A DNA stretch of 64,000 nt from Comamonadaceae bacterium (GTDB taxonomy: Bacteria > Pseudomonadota > Gammaproteobacteria > Burkholderiales > Burkholderiaceae_C), in assembly GCA_947455465.1 (NCBI GenBank), contig CANGNS010000011.1, positions 45,430 through 109,429 of the forward strand, given 5' to 3'. Position numbers and translations under genes: made by a program. Below, one piece after another: positions 59,138 to 64,000 of the stretch. Each line of letters opens with the position of its first letter. Position 1 is the first letter of the stretch. A model generated the notes under the pieces. That model was given only the letters and a program-made list of their open reading frames with translations. It did no database searches and was not told the DNA's origin.

Positions 59138-61906
59138 TCAGAAAGTGTAGTTCGCCGCCACCTTAAAGCTGCGCGGGCGTGGGCCGGTGCCGCCTTTGAG
59201 GTCCACAGGCGCCTGGCTTTCATCGAGGTTGGTGATGTAACCGCTGAGCGTCAGGCCTTTAAAGCCCTTGTAGGTCAGGCTCACGTTGGTAACGTAGTCG
59301 GCCTTGATGTAGCAGGGCAGGTCGCCCGCTTTGAGGCGCGCAGCGCAGGCGCTCTCGCTCCAGGTTCCCAAGTCCAGTTCGCTGCCGTTCAGGCCGGTCG
59401 AGGACGTGTAGTTCACCCAGACGCCGGTTGTCCAAGGCCCTTGCGTCCATGAGCCTGACAAGAGGCCCACCACGCGGGGTTGGCCGTAGGTGCCGATGAA
59501 ATTAGGGCGGTACTGCGCACTGGCCACGTCCCATACCAAGTAGGTTTGGTTAATGGTGGCTTGGGCACCGAGGTTAAACGACCCCCATTCACCCGCGCTC
59601 CAACGTCCGCGTGCATCGATGTCCAGGCCAGAGACCTGGGTCTTGGCATAGTTCTCGTACTGCAGCACCATCGAAAGCAAAGAGCCCGCGCCCCAGGAAA
59701 TATTAGCGCCCGGCTTGAGTTGGTTAGCGCGGTCAGCCCAATACTGATCCTGCGCAGTGACACTGTTACGCACCACCAGGGCGGCGTAGGTCGGGTCGGT
59801 TAACTCGCGTGCCAGCACATAGCTGGGGGTGCGGTAGTTGATCTCGTTGGTGCGCTCGATCAAGAAGTAATCGACCGAGATAGACACTTCCTTCAAAGGT
59901 TGGAACACCAAGCCCACGGTGGCACTGTTGGATACCTCAGGTTTGATTGCCGGGTTGGCCGAAATCATCGCGGGCAAGGACACCGAGCAGCCGGAGTTGT
60001 AGGCTTGCGACGCATCGGACGCGTCTGTCGAGTTGCCAGTTTTCAGGATGTCTCGAATCGCGATCGCGGTATCGCAGCGGCGTGGGTCCAGCGTGCCGTT
60101 AAAAAAGCCGGTCAAGCCCACTTTGCCCATGGACTCGGGGATATTGGGTGTACGGAAACCTTGGCTGCTGGTCGCACGGGCTACCAGTTCAGGCATCAGC
60201 TCCATGCGCAGGCCCAGTTTGGGCGACAGGCGACCGTCAAAGCCCGACGATTTGTCATAGCGCACTGCCGTATTGGCCGTGAACTTGGGTGCAATCGGAA
60301 TCTCCAGCTCGGCAAAGGTGGCGTCAATGTCGCGCGTTCCTTCGGTCCAGATACCACCGCGGGCAATGATTTGGGCGTTGAGCACGTCCTCTACTGACTT
60401 AATGGTCAGACCTTCCGTGCGGTGCTCCAGGCCCATGGCTATTTGCATCGGTCCGGCAGGCAAGTCCAGCAAAGTGCCCGACACCTTGGCGTCCAGGTGG
60501 TTCTGCCAGGTGTTGCCCAGCAAAGAGGCGTCGTGGAACATTTTGTTCAGCAAAGTGCTGCTGTTGGAGCCACCGATTTTGTAGTCGTTGGACTCAATCG
60601 CCTTGATGAACTCGGGCAAATAGGGGCCCAAGCCCACCTTGACCGCATCAGCGCCTACACGGCCCACGCTGGCTTCCCAATCCCAGCCGCCCACGGTGCC
60701 TTTAGCGCCAGCGAGTAGGCGGAACTGCGTCGCTTTGGAGGGTGCTGTCCAGTCCAGGCCTGGGTCCATAAAGCGGTATTCCAGTCCGGTGCCATAGACA
60801 TACAAGGGGTGGGTGGAGGGCAGCAAGGGCTTGTTCACCAAGCGCACCTGCTTGGCCAGGCCGTCGTACCAACTAAACGGCGTTGTTGGCGCATTGAACG
60901 CGTAGGGCAAGCTCAGGTAGTCGGTTTGGGTGCGCGAGTACATGGCATCGCCAAACAATTCGGTCTCTTGGCCTAGCTTCATGCGGGCCGAGAAAAAGGC
61001 ATTCACCCTTTGGGCGGGATCGGTCACCTGGTTGATGCTGTTCAGGTCTTGGGTACAAGCGCCCGTGGAGTTGCGCAGCGAGGCGGCGCAATCGGGGTTG
61101 GCCGTGCGGGTTATTCCATTTTTGAGGATATTGCCGGGGTAGGAGGCCACACTGGGGTCACCAAAAGACGGGCTCACAAATGCTTTGTAATAGGCTGGAT
61201 AGGAGTCCTTCACCTGCGAGAGCATCAGCCCGCCGCGGTTGTAGATTTCCAAGTTGCCCACCAAGTTGTAGCCATCTTTATTGAAATCACCCACGCCGCC
61301 CACCAGGCTCGAGGTCCGCTGGGGCACGCCGCCAGGGGTATAGCTGTTTTGGAAGGAGGTGCTGACCGCGCCGCCCTGCAAATTGCGGTGGGTGATGATG
61401 TTGACCACGCCAGCCATCGCGTCCGAGCCGTAAATGGCCGACGCGCCGTCTTTGAGCACCTCGATGCGCTCAATAGCGTCCACTGGAATGGTGTCGATGT
61501 TGGTAAAAGTCGTCTTGCCGCCGTCAGCCAGGCCGAAGTTAGAGACGCGTCGGCCGTTGAGCAGCACCAAGGTCGCGCTCTTGCCTAGGCCGCGAAAGCC
61601 CACACCGGTAGCGCCTGCCGAAAAGCTGGAGGACGAACCGTTGTCTTTGAGCACGTTATCGCTCGCGGTAATCGTGTCCAACACCTGGCGCAGGGTGTTG
61701 GCATTGGTCGCCTTGATGTCTTCGCGGGTAATGACCTGCACCGGCGCCGCCGTCTCCAGGTCAATGCGCTTGATGTTGGAGCCCGTCACCTCGACCCGCT
61801 CCAGCGTACCGGTTTGTTGTGCCAGCACCGGGCCTTGCGAGGCCAAGGCAGCGCAGAGCGCCAGAAAAATGCCCTGGCGCACGTCCTTCTTTTTGAAATT
61901 CGTCAT
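59138..61906 (-). CDS. TonB-dependent outer-membrane receptor
   Basis: 922 residues. Signal peptide (cleavage after VLA near residue 29), plug domain with RVEVTGSNIKRIDLETAAPVQVITREDI and GRRVSN, ERIEVLKDGASAIYGSDAMAGVVNI, and a barrel ending in YTF. It resembles the large receptors that lack iron-siderophore features and are common in Xanthomonas and Caulobacter relatives. The ligand is not identifiable. It is preceded by a 22-bp palindrome and shares its orientation with the integrase 83 bp upstream. Confidence 0.93.
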   Translation of the reverse strand: MTNFKKKDVRQGIFLALCAALASQGPVLAQQTGTLERVEVTGSNIKRIDLETAAPVQVITREDIKATNANTLRQVLDTITASDNVLKDNGSSSSFSAGATGVGFRGLGKSATLVLLNGRRVSNFGLADGGKTTFTNIDTIPVDAIERIEVLKDGASAIYGSDAMAGVVNIITHRNLQGGAVSTSFQNSYTPGGVPQRTSSLVGGVGDFNKDGYNLVGNLEIYNRGGLMLSQVKDSYPAYYKAFVSPSFGDPSVASYPGNILKNGITRTANPDCAASLRNSTGACTQDLNSINQVTDPAQRVNAFFSARMKLGQETELFGDAMYSRTQTDYLSLPYAFNAPTTPFSWYDGLAKQVRLVNKPLLPSTHPLYVYGTGLEYRFMDPGLDWTAPSKATQFRLLAGAKGTVGGWDWEASVGRVGADAVKVGLGPYLPEFIKAIESNDYKIGGSNSSTLLNKMFHDASLLGNTWQNHLDAKVSGTLLDLPAGPMQIAMGLEHRTEGLTIKSVEDVLNAQIIARGGIWTEGTRDIDATFAELEIPIAPKFTANTAVRYDKSSGFDGRLSPKLGLRMELMPELVARATSSQGFRTPNIPESMGKVGLTGFFNGTLDPRRCDTAIAIRDILKTGNSTDASDASQAYNSGCSVSLPAMISANPAIKPEVSNSATVGLVFQPLKEVSISVDYFLIERTNEINYRTPSYVLARELTDPTYAALVVRNSVTAQDQYWADRANQLKPGANISWGAGSLLSMVLQYENYAKTQVSGLDIDARGRWSAGEWGSFNLGAQATINQTYLVWDVASAQYRPNFIGTYGQPRVVGLLSGSWTQGPWTTGVWVNYTSSTGLNGSELDLGTWSESACAARLKAGDLPCYIKADYVTNVSLTYKGFKGLTLSGYITNLDESQAPVDLKGGTGPRPRSFKVAANYTF

Positions 61907-61947
61907 AAAAAACCACCGCCTGTAAAGAAAAGCAAAGCGGGAATTTA

Positions 61948-61969
61948 TGTGAATTTCATGAAATTCACA
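61948..61969. promoter_or_regulatory. 22-bp perfect palindrome upstream of the TonB receptor
   Basis: TGTGAATTTCA followed by its exact reverse complement, centred 52 bases upstream of the receptor start codon. A likely operator for a dimeric regulator; which one is not known. Confidence 0.6.
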
Positions 61970-61989
61970 AATTTCAGAGGTAAAAACAC

Positions 61990-63186
61990 CTAATTCGTGT
62001 GGGAATCCCACAAATCTGGGGTGGTATTGCGGGGTACGCCCATCGAAAAATTCGCCGCATTGGCCGCATCGAGCAGGGTTTGCTGCGACAAATGCGCGTA
62101 GCGCTGGGTGGTTTTGATCTGGGTGTGGCCCAAAAGCTTTTGCACCTCGTAGAGCGAACGCCCGGCGTTCACTAAAAAAGAGGCAAAGCTGTGCCGCAGG
62201 TCGTGGATGCGCACCTCCTCCAGACCGGCGCTCGTGCGGGCCGTGTCCCAGGCGTAAAAAATACTGACAAAAGGCTTGCCCGTGCGCGGGTTGGCAAAAA
62301 CATAGGGCACGGCCGGATTTTTGGGCACCAAAGCCAGCAACTCCAGCACCGCGTCCGAGACCGGCACATGCCGGGGCCGCCCCAGCTTGGTCACAGGAAT
62401 GCGCCACTGGCGCCGCTCCAGGTCAAAGTCCTCCCACTTGGCGTCCAGCACCTCGCGCTTTCTGGCGCCGGTCAGGATTAGCATGGGCACGATGTACTGC
62501 AGCATCTGGTTTTGGCTGTTGCGCACCGCCTGGTGCAGCGCCTGCGCCTCGGCCTGGGACAGAAAACGCTCCTTGGTGGGCGGGTCGTCAAACAGCTTGC
62601 AGCCCAGAGTGGGGTTGGCGGTAATGCCATCAATCTCCCAACGAATAGCCATGTTCAGGGCATAGCGCAGCAGCACCAGGCAGCGGTTGCAGGTGCCCAG
62701 GGCATAGCCCTTGGCGCGCATGCCGTTATGAAAATCGGCCACTTTTTGCTTGGTGATCTCGTCCAGGTGCAGCTTACCCAGCACGGGCAAGAGCTGGGTG
62801 CGCAGATAGGAGTCGTCCGACTTCCAGGAGCGCTTGTAGCCTTGGATAAAGGGTAAATACCTGTCATTGATGAAGTCCGCAAAGGTGGGCGTGGCCCGCA
62901 GGGTCTGGGCTTTGGCTACCGGGTCTTCACCCAGGGCAATGCGCCCTTGCATCTCGCGCGCCAGCTTGCGGGCCACTTTGAGGGGGATAAACAGCGCGTC
63001 TCCGATGCGATGCTGCCGCTGCTTGCCACGCGCGTCGGTAAAGCGCAGGTACCAGGTCTTGCCGCCACCCGTGCGCACCTCCAGCATCAGCCCCTTGCAG
63101 GCCAGGTCAAACAGGTTGATCGTGCCCATATTGGGCGGGCACAAGACCCGCTCGACCTCGGCGGTGCGCAGATGAACTCTAGGCAT
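61990..63186 (-). CDS. tyrosine recombinase/phage-type integrase
   Basis: 398 residues. An N-terminal arm-binding DUF4102-like domain (about 1-95; RFTDARGKQRQHRIGD), a core-binding domain (100-190) and a catalytic domain with Arg242 (TGARKRE), His328-x-x-Arg331 (HDLRHSF), His354 (LGHTQ) and Tyr363 (QRYAHLS). All catalytic residues are present, so it is probably active. Part of an island that may have used a nearby site such as tRNA-Thr; no att duplicate was found in the window. Confidence 0.92.
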   Translation of the reverse strand: MPRVHLRTAEVERVLCPPNMGTINLFDLACKGLMLEVRTGGGKTWYLRFTDARGKQRQHRIGDALFIPLKVARKLAREMQGRIALGEDPVAKAQTLRATPTFADFINDRYLPFIQGYKRSWKSDDSYLRTQLLPVLGKLHLDEITKQKVADFHNGMRAKGYALGTCNRCLVLLRYALNMAIRWEIDGITANPTLGCKLFDDPPTKERFLSQAEAQALHQAVRNSQNQMLQYIVPMLILTGARKREVLDAKWEDFDLERRQWRIPVTKLGRPRHVPVSDAVLELLALVPKNPAVPYVFANPRTGKPFVSIFYAWDTARTSAGLEEVRIHDLRHSFASFLVNAGRSLYEVQKLLGHTQIKTTQRYAHLSQQTLLDAANAANFSMGVPRNTTPDLWDSHTN

Positions 63187-63239
63187 AGATTAGGCGCCCA
63201 GAGCCATGGCGCGCGATGAATTTACAAGCTTTAAGCACG

Positions 63240-63530
63240 ATGAAAATACCCTAAAATTATTTGTTATTGAAATTAAACCTAGTATTTTTAGGTATTTAAT
63301 AAAGGTATTTTATTAAATAGTAATTTAAGAAAATAAAATAAAAATGTAGGAGGCGAGCTGGGCAATAAATAGAAAAAAGTTATTTTGAATCAATTACTTA
63401 AAAAATTTCAAATGCAAAATTCACATAAAAAATATAGGAAAATAATTGTTTTTACAGAATAACTGATTAGAAATAAAAATTATTCATTTAAATCAATAAC
63501 TTGCAGTATTTAATAGTTGTTGCATCACTG
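63240..63530. other. very AT-rich intergenic stretch
   Basis: No open reading frame or RNA gene is visible in 63187-63571. The stretch is dominated by A/T runs, unlike the GC-rich rest. It lies between the integrase and the repeat protein. Confidence 0.7.
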
Positions 63531-63571
63531 CCAGTCAGTTAAATGCCGCCGGCATCACCGGGTATGCGAAC

Positions 63572-64000
63572 ATGACTGCAACGCAGTTGATTGCTGCGAT
63601 CAAAGCATCGGATAACGCAGCGGTTGCCGATGCCGCGAAGGCGGCCGGTATAGCCTCGGTGGATATCACAACAGACAATGCCGCCGCAGTGTTGACCGCC
63701 TTGAAGTCGGCGGCCTCCACCGCGGGTGTTTTGGGTTTTGAAGCGATGACCGCATCGCAGCTAATTTCGGCGATTAGGACGTCCAACGACGTATCGGTGG
63801 CTGCAGCCCAGAGAGCCGTTGATGATGCTGCCGCCAAAGCCGCAGCAGATGCAGCTGCCACCAAAGCCGCAGCAGATCTTGCTGCCGTAAAAACCGCAGC
63901 AGATGCAGCTGCCGTTGCCGCTGATTTAGCAGCTCGCACCGATGTCAATGGCATTGTGTATTCCACGGTAGCTGCTGCTATCCAAGCGGACATTAAATCC
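63572..64000 (+). CDS. Ala-rich repeat protein, partial (5' end doubtful)
   Basis: The frame is open from 63500 to the window edge; the first ATG is at 63572. The product has related units MTATQLIAAIKASDNAAVADAAKAAG and MTASQLISAIRTSNDVSVAAAQRA, followed by an Ala/Asp/Lys-rich helical region (DDAAAKAAADAAATKAAAD). An in-frame unit ASQLNAAGITGYAN lies before the ATG, which suggests that the gene once began further upstream and is truncated. No ribosome-binding site is seen. Function unknown. Confidence 0.5.
   Translation, partial: MTATQLIAAIKASDNAAVADAAKAAGIASVDITTDNAAAVLTALKSAASTAGVLGFEAMTASQLISAIRTSNDVSVAAAQRAVDDAAAKAAADAAATKAAADLAAVKTAADAAAVAADLAARTDVNGIVYSTVAAAIQADIKS

Noticed and set aside
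61998..62012. 15-bp palindrome TGTGGGA-A-TCCCACA in the 3' end of the integrase gene
   Set aside because: Lies within the coding sequence at the integrase C-terminus; no independent support for a regulatory or att role.
63535..63993. 152-codon minus-strand frame, Ala-rich
   Set aside because: Shadow of the plus-strand Ala-rich repeat; repetitive GC codons give open frames on both strands.

Overview
This 64 kb window is high-GC bacterial chromosome. Gene content and order (pilMNOPQ-aroKB-dgt, gltBD, mlaFEDACB, hisGDCBHAF...IE, tatABC, petABC-sspAB) point to a betaproteobacterium of the order Burkholderiales. The closest fit is a Comamonadaceae member such as Rhodoferax or Polaromonas; that placement rests on recognised proteins and synteny, not on a database search.

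Layout. 1-7.7 kb: the end of a lipid A acyltransferase, then engB, a cytochrome c4, the msrPQ methionine sulfoxide repair pair, lysA-lptM, cyaY and the bifunctional penicillin-binding protein mrcA. 7.9-13 kb: the type IV pilus assembly operon pilMNOPQ, followed by an unusual 1.3-kilo-residue Ig-repeat lipoprotein gene and then aroK-aroB-dgt and three small genes. 21.9-29 kb: a RAYT transposase and glutamate synthase gltBD. 29-35 kb: the Mla lipid-transport operon, an ABC-2 exporter and a BolA-like gene. 35-49.7 kb: the histidine operon. 49.7-58.9 kb: HIT protein, Tat translocase, a DegS/DegQ-like protease, a Nif3-like protein, pdxA, the cytochrome bc1 complex and the stringent starvation proteins. 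58.9-64 kb: tRNA-Thr, a TonB-dependent receptor, a phage-type integrase, a very AT-rich stretch and the start of a truncated-looking Ala-rich repeat protein.

The most distinctive region is 41.98-48.75 kb, where the histidine operon is split between hisF and hisI by a chromosomal integron and its degenerating tail. It has an integrase gene whose reading frame is open but which has lost about 150 internal codons, a LexA-type box in front of it, an attI-like site, and a row of gene cassettes separated by recognisable attC sites. Cassette 1 carries two overlapping genes, a TIR-like (MTH538/ThsB-type) protein and a four-helix membrane protein, which together look like a small antiphage sensor-effector system. 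Later cassettes carry a HEPN-like protein, a NIPSNAP-like protein, a GNAT acetyltransferase and HicAB. Beyond these lie YefM-YoeB, VapBC and ParDE modules, mixed with fragments of BrnT, BrnA-like and HicB genes. The array therefore combines likely defence genes with stabilising toxin-antitoxin modules in an integron that probably can no longer move its own cassettes.

The other notable points are the Ig-repeat lipoprotein, which contains a duplicated two-domain unit and lies between pilQ and aroK; a 22-bp perfect palindrome in front of the TonB receptor; paired motifs beside the RAYT gene; and the AT-rich right end.
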